Positions 7,529 through 16,539 are shown, counted from the first letter of the stretch. The stretch: DNA of 36,480 nucleotides from Phycisphaeraceae bacterium (GCA_002704825.1 PAIY01000058.1:1-36480); one strand, 5' to 3'. Numbers and translations are program-made. Notes: generated by a model not told the origin, from the sequence alone.

Positions 7529-9055
7529 ATGAATGGGCACAACATCATGACAACCGCCATCGAAAACAACATCAGACTACTTGAAGCCCGCAAGGCACAA
7601 GTGCAAACCAAGGGAAGCGAGCCGTTCAACATCGCCTGCGAAAAACAGTCGGTTGCCGGCAGCGTTTCTCAGCGCGCTTGTGTTTTCTGCGGGTCTCGAG
7701 TGGTGCTTTACCCGATCTGTGATGCGCTGCATTTAATCCACGGTCCCATCGGCTGTGCATCCTACACCTGGGACATTCGCGGTGCCGTTTCCTCCGGACC
7801 GCAGCTTCACCGTATGTCGTTCTCCACCGATCTCCAGGAAAAGGACGTGATCTACGGCGGTGAAAAGAAGCTTGAAAAAGCACTGCTCGAACTCATCGCA
7901 CATTACAACCCCAAGGCTGCATTCGTCTACGCGACCTGCATTGTCGGCTTGATCGGTGATGACATGGATGCGGTATGTCGGCGCGTCTCTGCCAAGACTG
8001 GCATTGACGTGATCCCCGTGCAGTCCGAAGGTTTTGCCGGTTCAAAAAAGGATGGATACTCTGCGGCTTGCCATGCTTTGGATACGCTCGTGGGAACGGG
8101 TGACACCTCGACTATCGGGCCGCTGAGTATCAACATTCTCGGTGATTTTAACATTGGCGGTGAAACATGGGTCATCAAAGACTACTACGAAAGAATGGGT
8201 CTTGAGGTCGTCTCAACCATCACAGGCGACGGCCGCGTCGATGATATCCGTAAAGCACACGGTGCGTCGCTCAACGTCGTGCAATGCTCCGGCTCCATGA
8301 AGGGCCTGGCTCGCATGATGAAGGAGAAATACGGCACGCCGTTCATGCATGTCTCCTACTTCGGCATCGAAGACATGAGTCGCGCCCTTTACGAAGTCGC
8401 GGATCACTTTGGTGATAAAGACCTGCTCAAGCGAGCGCAGGATATGGTCCGCGATGAAGTGATGCGCATCATGCCCGAACTTCGCAAGATTCGCCAGGAT
8501 CTTCAAGGCAAGAAAGCTGCCATCTACACCGGCGGTGCGTTCAAAGCCTTCAGTCTCGTGCGCAGTCTCAGAACACTCGGCGTGAAGACCACCATCGCCG
8601 GTTCACAAACCGGTAACCCAACCGACTACAAACAACTGGCTGAACTCTGCGACGATGGCACGGTCATTCTTGATGACACCAACCCGTTGGAACTGGCCAA
8701 GTTCATCCAGGAGACCGACACAGACCTGCTCATCGGCGGGGTGAAGGAAAGACCCATCGCGTACAAGCTCGGTGTGGCTTTCTGTGATCACAACCATGAA
8801 CGTAAGGATTGCCTGGCGGGTTTTGAAGGCATGCTCAACTTCGCCCGTGAAGTGCATGGCTCGCTGTGCTCCCCGGTCTGGAAGTTCTCGCCCTTCCGCC
8901 AAAAGCATAAGGAAACGACTGAAAAGCAGGACATTTTCAAGCCCAAGGCGACCTATATCCCAACCAACGTGGTTCGACCCGGTGAAACTTCCGGGGGCGG
9001 GGGCGAAACGAAGTTTGCAACGTTAACCATTGGTGCGACGGAGGTGGCAAAGTGA
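7529..9055 (+). CDS. nifE: FeMo-cofactor scaffold protein NifE
   Basis: With NifN it forms the NifEN scaffold on which the NifB-made precursor receives Mo and homocitrate. It is a NifD homologue: cysteines of the cluster-binding positions are seen in RACVFCGSRV, HGPIGCASYTW and YATCIVGLIGDD, and MSFSTDLQEKDVIYGGEKKL and the QSEGFAGSKKDGY segment are NifE-like. It lacks the NifD His/Cys pair for holding FeMo-co in the NifD fashion. Two near starts exist, ATG at 7529 and ATG at 7547; neither has a strong Shine-Dalgarno. At 508 aa it is longer than usual, through a C-terminal tail after FREVH-like sequence with a GGGGE stretch. Its last codons overlap nifN (GTGA). Confidence 0.95.
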   Translation: MNGHNIMTTAIENNIRLLEARKAQVQTKGSEPFNIACEKQSVAGSVSQRACVFCGSRVVLYPICDALHLIHGPIGCASYTWDIRGAVSSGPQLHRMSFSTDLQEKDVIYGGEKKLEKALLELIAHYNPKAAFVYATCIVGLIGDDMDAVCRRVSAKTGIDVIPVQSEGFAGSKKDGYSAACHALDTLVGTGDTSTIGPLSINILGDFNIGGETWVIKDYYERMGLEVVSTITGDGRVDDIRKAHGASLNVVQCSGSMKGLARMMKEKYGTPFMHVSYFGIEDMSRALYEVADHFGDKDLLKRAQDMVRDEVMRIMPELRKIRQDLQGKKAAIYTGGAFKAFSLVRSLRTLGVKTTIAGSQTGNPTDYKQLAELCDDGTVILDDTNPLELAKFIQETDTDLLIGGVKERPIAYKLGVAFCDHNHERKDCLAGFEGMLNFAREVHGSLCSPVWKFSPFRQKHKETTEKQDIFKPKATYIPTNVVRPGETSGGGGETKFATLTIGATEVAK

Positions 9056-10422
9056 TTGTTCCCGAACCTGCAAAATCCGACCACTTCACCGCAACGCGCA
9101 ATGCCTGCAAAATGTGCACGCCCTTGGGAGCCTGTCTGGCGTTCTCCGGCGTTGAAGGTTGCGTGCCGTTCCTTCATGGCTCCCAGGGATGTGCCACGTA
9201 CATCCGGCGCTACCTCATATCACACTTCCGTGAACCCATGGACATCGCGTCCTCAAATTTCGGTGAACATGCTGCGATCTTCGGCGGTCAGACCAATCTC
9301 GAACAAGGTCTTGCCAACGTCATCCGCAGTTATGAACCGGCCGTGATTGGTATCGCCACAACCTGCTTGTCGGAAACCATTGGCGATGACATGCCGATGT
9401 TTCTGCATCAGTTCACCAGCAAGTATGCTGACCCGACCCCGCTGCCGCATTTGGTGCATGCATCCACGCCCAGCTATTCGGGTTCACACTTTGACGGTTA
9501 CATGGAAGCAGTATTCGCACTTGCCAAGACACTGGCAGAAAAGGGCCAAACGCAAGCCACTCTCGTCAACATGATCCCCGGTGTGGTTTCACCTGCTGAC
9601 ATCCGTCATCTCAAGGACATCCTTTCGGACTTCGAACTTGATTACGTGATGCTGCCTGATTATTCAGAACGCATGGACGGTGTGAGTTGGGATGACTATC
9701 AACGCATCCCCGAAGGCGGCACCACCGTCGATGAACTTAAGTCCATGGGTAGTGCAGCCGGTAGCATTGAGTTTGCCACCACGCATCACAAGTCCCAAAC
9801 CGCTGGCGAATATCTTGCATCCGCTTGTGATGTCGAGAATCACCGCATGGACATGCCCATCGGTATCGCAGCGACAGATCGCTTCTTCGACGCCCTTGAA
9901 AAACTCTCCGGCAAGGCAACACCTCGTCGTCACCAGATGGACCGCGGACGCCTCGTGGACAGTTATGTCGATGGACACAAATACTGCTTCGGGAAGCGTG
10001 CAATTCTCTACGGTGAAGAAGACTTCGTCATCGCGTTGGCAAGCTTCCTCTGCGAAATCGGCATCGTAACTGTGTTGATTGCTTCTGGTGGCAAGAGCGG
10101 CAAGTTGCTCGAAAACATCGAACGTGTCATGCCTGATCCTTCAGTCGCCACTGTCATGGACGGCGTGGACTTCGAAGAGATCACCGACGCAGCAATGGAT
10201 ATGCATGCTGATCTGATCATCGGCAATTCCAAGGGCTTTAAACTTTCACAAAAACTCGATGTGCCACTCGTGCGTGTGGGTCTGCCTATCCACGACCGCA
10301 TGGGCGCATCCCGCATCGTTCACCTGGGATACCAGGGCACACAGTATCTCTACGACCTGATCGTCAACACACTCCTGGATGTGAAGCAGCGCACCAGTGA
10401 AGTTGGCTACACCTATATTTGA
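9052..10422 (+). CDS. nifN: FeMo-cofactor scaffold protein NifN
   Basis: NifK-like partner of NifE. Features: NACKMCTPLGACLAFSGVEG near the N terminus, HGSQGCATYIRR, and IATTCLSETIGDD, all corresponding to NifK P-cluster regions, while HASTPSYSGSH corresponds to the NifK serine loop. The GTG at 9052 overlaps the nifE stop codon and is preceded by GGAGG, so translation is probably coupled to nifE and the two subunits made in equal amounts. Length 456 aa is typical of separate NifN. It is not a second NifK because the order nifE-nifN-nifB and the divergent cofactor surface fit NifN. nifB follows after 15 bases. Confidence 0.94.
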   Translation: MIVPEPAKSDHFTATRNACKMCTPLGACLAFSGVEGCVPFLHGSQGCATYIRRYLISHFREPMDIASSNFGEHAAIFGGQTNLEQGLANVIRSYEPAVIGIATTCLSETIGDDMPMFLHQFTSKYADPTPLPHLVHASTPSYSGSHFDGYMEAVFALAKTLAEKGQTQATLVNMIPGVVSPADIRHLKDILSDFELDYVMLPDYSERMDGVSWDDYQRIPEGGTTVDELKSMGSAAGSIEFATTHHKSQTAGEYLASACDVENHRMDMPIGIAATDRFFDALEKLSGKATPRRHQMDRGRLVDSYVDGHKYCFGKRAILYGEEDFVIALASFLCEIGIVTVLIASGGKSGKLLENIERVMPDPSVATVMDGVDFEEITDAAMDMHADLIIGNSKGFKLSQKLDVPLVRVGLPIHDRMGASRIVHLGYQGTQYLYDLIVNTLLDVKQRTSEVGYTYI

Positions 10423-10437
10423 AAGAAGGTGAGCAAA

Positions 10438-11736
10438 ATGGCTATCGACTGCTCCAAGCACCCCTGTTTTGATGCCGACGCCAAGCACAAGTATGGTCGC
10501 GTGCATCTTCCCGTCGCCCCCAAGTGCAATCTCGGATGCAATTTCTGCAACCGGAAATTCGACTGCATGAACGAGTCACGACCCGGTGTCACCAGCACCA
10601 TCCTTGCTCCGCAGCAAGCGTTGAGCTATCTCAAAAAAATTGTCGATATCGTGGATACACCCATCAGTGTCGTCGGTATTGCCGGTCCCGGTGATCCGTT
10701 TGCCAACGGCAAGGAAACCATGGAAACCCTGCGTCTGATCCGTAAGGATTTTCCTGAGATGATTCTTTGTGTTTCCTCCAACGGTCTGGGTATTGGCCCG
10801 TACATTGAAGAACTCGCGGAACTGGAAACCAGTCACGTCACCATCACGTGTAACGCGGTTGACCCGACGATTGGCGAAAAGATTTATCGCTTCGCCCGCC
10901 CGGACAAGATGGTTTACCGTGGTCTTGCTGCTGCCCAGATTCTGCTCTCGCGTCAGCTTGATGCGATCCGTCAGCTTCATGAACATGGCGTCACCGTTAA
11001 GGTCAACAGCATCGTGATGCCCGGTATCAATGATCATCACATCGAAGAAATCTCCAAGACCGTGCAAGCTTTGGGCGCCGATGTCCACAACTGCATGGCA
11101 TTGATTCCCGTTGAGAAAACCCCGTTTGCTGAGCTTGATGAACCGTCTGCCGAATTGATGGAAGCCGTGCGTGCCCAGTCCGGCCAGTACTTACCACAGA
11201 TGAAGCATTGCTCAAGATGTCGTGCCGACGCCGTAGGGATGCTCGGTGAAGACAACAGTGAGTTGATCAACCAGGCGTTGATGGAGTCGGCCAATGCTCC
11301 GATTGCAGACGACGCGGAGAATCGGCCGTACATCGCGGTGACTTCGTATGAGGGTGTACTGGTCAATCAGCATCTTGGTGAGTCTGAGCAGCTCTGGGTC
11401 TTTGGCCCCGATGGTCACGGCGGATACAAATCCATCGAGACGCGCCCGACGCCGGTTCCCGGTGGAGGTGAAAATCGTTGGGATGAGTTAGCCAAGCGTT
11501 TGACCGACTGCCAGGCGATTATCTGTTCCTCCGCCGGCCAGAATCCCAAGGTCGCTTTAGCCAAGCATGGCATCCGCGTGCTGGTTGCTGAAGGACTCAT
11601 CGAAGAAGCACTTGATGCGGTCTACAAGGGGCAGAAACCCCGCATGCCTTCCCGCGTCACCAAGAACGGTTCCGGCTGTGACGACGACGGCGTCGGATGC
11701 GGCGGCTGCACTGGGACAGGTACAGGCTGCGGATAA
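10438..11736 (+). CDS. nifB: FeMo-cofactor biosynthesis radical SAM protein NifB
   Basis: Makes NifB-co, the carbide-centred 8Fe-9S precursor of FeMo-co, using S-adenosylmethionine. The radical SAM motif CNLGCNFC (Cys30, Cys34, Cys37) is followed by NRKFDC, and GIAGPGDPFAN is the SAM-binding glycine motif of NifB. The C-terminal third (YIAVTSYEGVLVNQHLGE to VLVAEGLIEEALD) is the NifX/NafY-like cofactor-binding domain. A tail of about 20 residues rich in Cys and Gly ends the protein. The ATG at 10438 is preferred to the GTG at 10429 because AAGG lies at the right distance only for the ATG. It belongs to a mop-nifE-nifN-nifB unit. Confidence 0.96.
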   Translation: MAIDCSKHPCFDADAKHKYGRVHLPVAPKCNLGCNFCNRKFDCMNESRPGVTSTILAPQQALSYLKKIVDIVDTPISVVGIAGPGDPFANGKETMETLRLIRKDFPEMILCVSSNGLGIGPYIEELAELETSHVTITCNAVDPTIGEKIYRFARPDKMVYRGLAAAQILLSRQLDAIRQLHEHGVTVKVNSIVMPGINDHHIEEISKTVQALGADVHNCMALIPVEKTPFAELDEPSAELMEAVRAQSGQYLPQMKHCSRCRADAVGMLGEDNSELINQALMESANAPIADDAENRPYIAVTSYEGVLVNQHLGESEQLWVFGPDGHGGYKSIETRPTPVPGGGENRWDELAKRLTDCQAIICSSAGQNPKVALAKHGIRVLVAEGLIEEALDAVYKGQKPRMPSRVTKNGSGCDDDGVGCGGCTGTGTGCG

Positions 11737-11747
11737 ACACAAACACA

Positions 11748-11789
11748 ATAGCTGCGTTGCGACGCAAAGCTGATGCTTCGAAGAAGCAT
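11748..11789. repeat. Tandem hairpins between nifB and the ferredoxin gene
   Basis: ATAGCTGC starts a member of the hairpin family seen also at 16336-16361 and 30972-31063, here with a divergent stem, and is followed by ATGCTTC-GAA-GAAGCAT (11773-11789), a perfect 7-base stem. There is no long T-run, so it is not a standard terminator. It may be a processing site or a repeat insertion. Confidence 0.5.
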
Positions 11790-11845
11790 GAAAAGCTTGT
11801 TGGATACAAAGACTTTTTCAACCACACAACACAAGGATACACGTT

Positions 11846-12148
11846 ATGGAAACCTGCAAATATCACATCATGATCTGCAACAGTTACCGCACTCAGGGCG
11901 AACCTAAGGGTGTCTGCAACAAGAAAGGTGCTGCCGATCTGCCGCAGTATCTTGAAAACGAAATCATCGACCGCGAGCTTGATGCGATGGTCTCAACGAC
12001 CAGTTGCTTTAAGCGTTGCGATAAGGGACCGCTGATGGTGGTTTATCCCAACGGCTGGTGGTACCCGCAAGTTGACGAAGAGAAGATCGATGAAATTCTC
12101 GACGCGCTGGAAGAAGACTCTGCCTGCGAAGCGTTGCTGGCTGAGTAA
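11846..12148 (+). CDS. Thioredoxin-fold [2Fe-2S] ferredoxin
   Basis: A 100-residue protein of the 2FeCpFd/Shethna-type ferredoxin family, which has a thioredoxin-like fold and one [2Fe-2S] cluster. The ligand pattern is visible as CNSYRTQGEPKGVCNKKG in the N-terminal half and SCFKRCDKGPLMVVYPNGWW in the second, that is C-x12-C and C-x3-C. Members in Clostridium pasteurianum and Azotobacter are associated with nitrogenase; placement between nifB and nifV suggests a nitrogenase electron carrier or a protein that contacts the MoFe protein. AAGGA upstream of the ATG gives a clear ribosome site. Its leader carries two GGATACA words. It might also serve FeMo-co assembly; the sequence does not decide. 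Confidence 0.85.
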   Translation: METCKYHIMICNSYRTQGEPKGVCNKKGAADLPQYLENEIIDRELDAMVSTTSCFKRCDKGPLMVVYPNGWWYPQVDEEKIDEILDALEEDSACEALLAE

Positions 12149-12160
12149 CAAGCTTTTTTG

Positions 12161-12245
12161 AACCACAGGGAACACAGGGCTGGATAACCAACTCGATCTT
12201 CATGTGCCTGCATTGTGATCTCTGTGTTCTCTGTGGTTTTTTTGT
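12161..12245. repeat. ACAGAG-type inverted repeat downstream of the ferredoxin gene
   Basis: Arms at 12161-12179 (AACCACAGGGAACACAGGG) and 12220-12238 pair with a few mismatches, followed by a T-run. It is related to the element at 3655-3742 and, having T residues at its end, could terminate the ferredoxin transcript. Confidence 0.6.
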
Positions 12246-12250
12246 TTCAA

Positions 12251-12342
12251 GGGATTTGTGATTAGGGATTTGGGATTAGGGAAAGGCAGCAAGATAAAGT
12301 TACCTGTGATTGACAGCCCTATTCACTAATCCCCAATCCCTG
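12251..12342. repeat. GATTAGGG-heptad inverted repeat upstream of nifV
   Basis: A G-strand heptad tract (12251-12284) and a C-strand tract (12318-12342) face each other, forming a potential hairpin that ends in TTTTTTT 14 bases before the nifV ATG. Same family as 5520-5555 and 29591-29755. No promoter could be recognised between it and nifV. Confidence 0.6.
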
Positions 12343-12362
12343 TTTTTTTACGGATCAAACGC

Positions 12363-13532
12363 ATGTGTCAGGACAACCTCAACTGCTGGATCGTGGATAC
12401 GACGTTACGCGATGGGGAGCAGGCTCCGGGGGTTGCTTTCATGCCGGATCAGAAGATTGCCATCGCCACTGCGTTGGCTGCAGTCGGTGTCGATGAAATC
12501 GAAGTCGGCACACCTGCGATGGGGCAGACCGAGCGTCAGACCATTTCCCAGATCGTGGACCTGAATCTACCCGTGCGTCTGACTGCCTGGTGTCGCGCCC
12601 GCAAACAGGATCTGCAATGGGCCTTGTCCACCGGTGTGAAGTCCGTGCATTTGTCCTTACCCGTCTCACAGATTCATCTGGGCGCGATTGGTAAAGACAT
12701 GACCTGGGTCTATGACCAACTGCATGAACTGGTTCCCTGGGCGTTGTCCCATTTTGAATATGTCTCCGTTGGCGCTCAGGACGCTTCCCGTGCTGACATT
12801 CGTGAGCTTCGTCACTTCGTTGCAGAAGTCCGAGCGGTTGGCGCACATCGCGTGCGCATCGCAGACACCGTCGGTGTCTGGCATCCCATGGCTGCTTACG
12901 AAACATGCTACGACTGTGTCGATGCTGCACGGGACATGACCGTAGGTGTGCACATGCATAACGATCTTGGCATGGCGCTGGCAAACAGTGTTATGGCACT
13001 TGAAGCAGGTGTGACCAGCGTTGATACCACCGTGCTGGGTCTGGGTGAGCGTGCGGGCAACGTTGCGCTTGAGCAGTTGATCATGAGCCTGCAACTGCGT
13101 CGTGATACGCAAAGTTCACCGCATCATCTGGATCAACTGCCGGGCATCTGCAAGCTGGTTTCGCAGGCCAGCGGTCGGAATATTCCCGTGAATCAACCCG
13201 TGGTGGGCGACAGTGTTTTCAGTCATGAGTCAGGGATTCACGTGCATGCGATGCTCCGTGACACCACCGCTTACGAACCCTTTGAGCCGGGCATGCTCGG
13301 TCTCAGTCGCCAGTATGTCATCGGCAAGCATTCGGGGACGGCGGCGCTCAAACACGTACTCACATGCTCCAAGCGTGAGGCATTGAATGAGACGCAACTG
13401 ACCGAGTTGCTTTCACGGGTTCGAGAAGCCGCGTCGGAATTAAATCGGGGGTTAACGCGTTTTGAAGTTTGTGACTTGTATGATCGATTCGTGCCCAACG
13501 CGGGACATGTCGTAGAATTGATAGGATCATGA
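12363..13532 (+). CDS. nifV: Homocitrate synthase NifV
   Basis: Condenses acetyl-CoA and 2-oxoglutarate to homocitrate, the organic ligand of FeMo-co. It is a 389-residue DRE-TIM metallolyase: DTTLRDGEQAPGVAF (12-26) carries the catalytic Arg-Asp pair, HMHNDLGMA holds the metal-binding HxH, GLGERAGNVALE is the conserved loop, and HESGIHVHAML and IGKHSG lie in the C-terminal region. The nif context favours NifV over isopropylmalate or citramalate synthase, and the protein lacks the LeuA regulatory domain. Its stop codon overlaps the start of modA (ATGA), so homocitrate synthesis and Mo uptake are translationally coupled. The start has no strong Shine-Dalgarno. Confidence 0.93.
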   Translation: MCQDNLNCWIVDTTLRDGEQAPGVAFMPDQKIAIATALAAVGVDEIEVGTPAMGQTERQTISQIVDLNLPVRLTAWCRARKQDLQWALSTGVKSVHLSLPVSQIHLGAIGKDMTWVYDQLHELVPWALSHFEYVSVGAQDASRADIRELRHFVAEVRAVGAHRVRIADTVGVWHPMAAYETCYDCVDAARDMTVGVHMHNDLGMALANSVMALEAGVTSVDTTVLGLGERAGNVALEQLIMSLQLRRDTQSSPHHLDQLPGICKLVSQASGRNIPVNQPVVGDSVFSHESGIHVHAMLRDTTAYEPFEPGMLGLSRQYVIGKHSGTAALKHVLTCSKREALNETQLTELLSRVREAASELNRGLTRFEVCDLYDRFVPNAGHVVELIGS

Positions 13533-14311
13533 AACGCTGTTCGTTTTTTCTCATTGGTTTACTTGCCCTGTTATTGACATTACCGGGTTGCGATCAGTCC
13601 AGTGCCTCCTCGTCACAGCAGTCGCCACGTCGGCTCACGATTTTTGCTGCCGCAAGCACCACCAATGTCATTGAACAGTTGGCGCTGATATACGAGCAGC
13701 AAACCGGCGTGAAGGTGATGACCAGCTTTGCCTCATCCAGCACGTTGGCTCGACAAATCGAGCAGGGTGCCAAGGCCGATCTGTATCTCTCGGCCAACAC
13801 CAAGTGGATGGACTACCTGCAGGATCGCGATCTCATCGCGCCTAAGATGCGCGTGGATTTACTGGCCAACCGCATCGTCCTCATTGCCCCGACTTCATCA
13901 TCGCCAAAGACATGGCAGAGCCTTGAACCACTGAATGATCTCACAGACAAGTTGGCCATGGGCGACCCGGACCACGTGCCTGCTGGGATGTATGGCAAAA
14001 CATCCTTAACGAATCTGGGATTCTGGGATAAGATTGTCTCTCAGGTCGTCCCTGCCAAGGATGTCCGTGGTGCGTTACTGCTGGTGGAGACCGGCCAGGC
14101 ATCGCTGGGACTGGTGTATGCAACGGATGCTGCAGCGAGCAAGAAGGTCAACGTGATTTACGCGTTGCCTGAAACTTCGCATCAGCCGGTGCGTTACCCA
14201 CTGGCTTTGATGAAGGCGACATCCAACGAAGCCGCCGCCTTTGCCGTGTATTTACAGTCGGATGAAGCACGCAGTGTTTTTGAGCGTGCGGGATTTGAAG
14301 TGATCAAGTAA
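13529..14311 (+). CDS. modA: Molybdate ABC transporter substrate-binding lipoprotein ModA
   Basis: Periplasmic or membrane-anchored receptor that delivers molybdate to ModBC. The N terminus is a lipoprotein signal, a hydrophobic stretch ending at LPGC with Cys21 as the lipidated residue. The mature part starts with LTIFAAASTTNVIEQLA, the ModA oxyanion-binding first loop, then TSFASSSTLARQIEQGAKADLYLSAN and the conserved MGDPDHVPAGMYGK segment. Length 260 aa is normal. It overlaps nifV by four bases and is followed by modB. Tungstate or another oxyanion is possible, but the nif and Mop context supports molybdate. Confidence 0.92.
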   Translation: MKRCSFFLIGLLALLLTLPGCDQSSASSSQQSPRRLTIFAAASTTNVIEQLALIYEQQTGVKVMTSFASSSTLARQIEQGAKADLYLSANTKWMDYLQDRDLIAPKMRVDLLANRIVLIAPTSSSPKTWQSLEPLNDLTDKLAMGDPDHVPAGMYGKTSLTNLGFWDKIVSQVVPAKDVRGALLLVETGQASLGLVYATDAAASKKVNVIYALPETSHQPVRYPLALMKATSNEAAAFAVYLQSDEARSVFERAGFEVIK

Positions 14312-14367
14312 ACAAGGCAACCGGACCGACACGATCCAGCTTGCGAAGACAGAAAAGAACAATCGCC

Positions 14368-15087
14368 ATGTTCAGTCAATGGACAACTCAGGATACTGCT
14401 GCCGTGTTGCTGACGCTTCGCGTTGCAGCGTGTTGTGTGGGGTTACTGTTGGTGCCCGGCGTGTTTTTGGGTTGGTTGCTAGCACGCAAGCGATTTTTCG
14501 GTCGGACATGGCTTGAAGCAGCAATCCATTTGCCGTTGGTTTTGCCCCCTGTTGTGGTGGGCTACGGTTTACTGATGCTCACAGGACGTCAAAGTCATAT
14601 CGGTTCCTTTTTCGAAAACACACTTGGGATTCCCATCGCGTTCACGTGGATTGCTGCGGTCTTGGCATCATCCGTGATGGCTTTGCCACTGATGGTCCGT
14701 GCGGTGCGGTTGGCGATTGAAGCAGTGGACAAAGGACAGGAACAGGCCGCATCGGTCTGTGGTGCCTCACCGATTCGTGTTTGGTTGACCATCACACTTC
14801 CTGCTGCACTCCCGGGGTTGATCACCGGCATGATCCTTGCCTTTGCCCGTAGTGTCGGTGAGTTCGGGGCGACGATCACCTTTGCAGGCAACATCGAAGG
14901 TCAGACCCGCACACTACCGCTTGCCATTTTCCGCGCGATGCAGTTACCCGACGCTGAATCGTCGGTGCATCGCCTGGTGATTGCTTCGATCATTCTTTCA
15001 CTCACCGCCGTGTTTATCTCTGAGTTGCTGAGCCGTCGGTATCGTGACAGTGCGCTGCGCACTGAACATGCAAGGAGTCGATCATGA
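14368..15087 (+). CDS. modB: Molybdate ABC transporter permease ModB
   Basis: Inner-membrane permease of the molybdate importer. About five hydrophobic segments are seen, and the ABC-coupling EAA loop is VDKGQEQAASVCGASPIRVWLTI followed by LPAALPGLITGMILAFARSVGEFGATI, in which SVGEFGAT is typical of ModB. The start is taken as ATG at 14368, because MFSQWTTQD is the typical ModB N terminus; the frame is open back to a TTG at 14341. The stop codon overlaps the modC start (ATGA), coupling the two. Length from the chosen start is 239 aa, normal for ModB. Confidence 0.92.
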   Translation: MFSQWTTQDTAAVLLTLRVAACCVGLLLVPGVFLGWLLARKRFFGRTWLEAAIHLPLVLPPVVVGYGLLMLTGRQSHIGSFFENTLGIPIAFTWIAAVLASSVMALPLMVRAVRLAIEAVDKGQEQAASVCGASPIRVWLTITLPAALPGLITGMILAFARSVGEFGATITFAGNIEGQTRTLPLAIFRAMQLPDAESSVHRLVIASIILSLTAVFISELLSRRYRDSALRTEHARSRS

Positions 15088-16295
15088 GTCTGCATGTCGA
15101 TGTCCAACTGCTGCGCAGCAACTTCGAACTGGATGTCCAATGTGATCTGGCGGGGGGCATGCTCGGTGTCTACGGCCCGTCGGGCAGTGGCAAGAGTACG
15201 CTCATTGACCTGCTGGCTGGCATGGTCCGACCGACCACCGGTTCAATCAAACTCAATGACGTGACGCTCTGTGATGCCAAATCGCGAACCTTTGTCCCAC
15301 CGCACAAGCGGCAGGTGTCCGTGGTGTTTCAGGACAACCGACTCTGGCCACGAAAGACAGTCCGCAAGAACATCACCTACGGCTACAAACTCACGCCCAG
15401 CAGCGCACGCCGATTTTCGCCTGATGAGATTGCAACGTTTTTGAAAATCGATCACCTGCTGGATCGCAAGGCCGGCACACTCTCCGGCGGGGAGCAGAAG
15501 CGCGTTGCCATCGCTCGGGCGATTCTCTGTTTCCCCAAGTTGCTGTTGCTCGACGAACCGACTGCGGGTCTTGATCCGAAGCTCATTGATCAGATTCTGC
15601 CACTGCTTAAACAGGTGTCGCAACTGACGCGCATCCCGATGATGATTGTCAGCCACCAACTCAGTGAACTGCTGAGTCTGACGGATCATTTGTTACTGAT
15701 GCGAGATGGCAAGGCGATTGCTCAAGGTCGGTTCATGGACCTGGTTCAGGATGAGCGGACATTCAGTCGGCTGAATCTCAGCGAACCGGTCAACGTCCTG
15801 CCGTTGGTGGTGGATGATTTGGATACGCAGGCCGGTTTGACGGTGTTACGTTTCCGTGGGGAGCAGGCACATTCGCTAAGGTATCCGGTGCGTGGTGTGA
15901 TTGACCAGACGTTAACAGTCGGCCAATGTGTCAATGGTTTGTTGCGTCCCAGTGATATCACATTGGCGATGTCGCCAGCTGAGACGATCACGATGCAGAA
16001 CCGCTTGCCGGGCGTGGTGAGGCAGGTCATCGAGCAGGGCAACCGACACTTCTGCGTGGTGGATGTTAACGAGAACGGCACGTTCGCCAGTGTTCTGGTG
16101 GAAGTCACGCAGCAGGCCATTGTCGAATTCAATCTTCGGCAGGGGATCCGCACGTGGTGTCTGTTCAAAGCTTCAGCACTGAGTTTGCATGCCGACGTGA
16201 TGACCGAGCAGACTGAGACACAACCCACACTTCCAAACGCTGACCGGTTTGATTGCCCGTGTACACGATTCCGTGACACGACCTGTCAGAACTGA
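15084..16295 (+). CDS. modC: Molybdate ABC transporter ATP-binding protein ModC
   Basis: ATPase of the molybdate importer. Walker A is GPSGSGKST (31-39), the Q-loop is VVFQDNRLWP, the signature is LSGGEQKRVAIARA, Walker B is LLLLDEPTAGLD, and the switch His is in IVSHQLSEL. After about 230 residues comes a regulatory part with a Mop/TOBE domain (MQNRLPGVVRQVIEQGN and so on) as in ModC that senses molybdate. The protein (403 aa) is longer than E. coli ModC by a C-terminal tail rich in Thr, Gln and Cys. AAGGAG precedes the ATG, which overlaps modB. Confidence 0.93.
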   Translation: MSLHVDVQLLRSNFELDVQCDLAGGMLGVYGPSGSGKSTLIDLLAGMVRPTTGSIKLNDVTLCDAKSRTFVPPHKRQVSVVFQDNRLWPRKTVRKNITYGYKLTPSSARRFSPDEIATFLKIDHLLDRKAGTLSGGEQKRVAIARAILCFPKLLLLDEPTAGLDPKLIDQILPLLKQVSQLTRIPMMIVSHQLSELLSLTDHLLLMRDGKAIAQGRFMDLVQDERTFSRLNLSEPVNVLPLVVDDLDTQAGLTVLRFRGEQAHSLRYPVRGVIDQTLTVGQCVNGLLRPSDITLAMSPAETITMQNRLPGVVRQVIEQGNRHFCVVDVNENGTFASVLVEVTQQAIVEFNLRQGIRTWCLFKASALSLHADVMTEQTETQPTLPNADRFDCPCTRFRDTTCQN

Positions 16296-16335
16296 TGTTG
16301 ATTTGATTTCGTTTCATTGATATTCATTTGCCATG

Positions 16336-16361
16336 ATCAGCATCACGCAGTGATGCAGCTA
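16336..16361 (-). repeat. ATAGCTGC hairpin repeat between modC and nifA
   Basis: On the minus strand TAGCTGC-ATCAC-TGC-GTGAT-GCTGAT, with stem GCATCAC/GTGATGC. The same sequence occurs on the plus strand at 31032-31057, and a variant with a compensated stem at 30972-30996. The remainder of the 318-base modC-nifA gap (16296-16613) shows no gene. Confidence 0.65.
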
Positions 16362-16539
16362 GGGGTTTACTGCTGCTATCACTTTGTGACTGATTGCGAT
16401 TTCTCGAAGCATGCTTTGTTGCATTCGTAATTCACCCGATCAAAAGACTTTGCCTGCGTATTGGAATTTTCTTCTGAACGTTCGGTTACGGCATCGTTTT
16501 TGCAGGTCATTACACAAGCGTAAGTACCGACTTGCTTGA

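Noticed and set aside
11737-11845. Terminator between nifB and the ferredoxin gene
   Set aside because: Stems exist, but no U-run follows them, so they are listed as repeat hairpins only.
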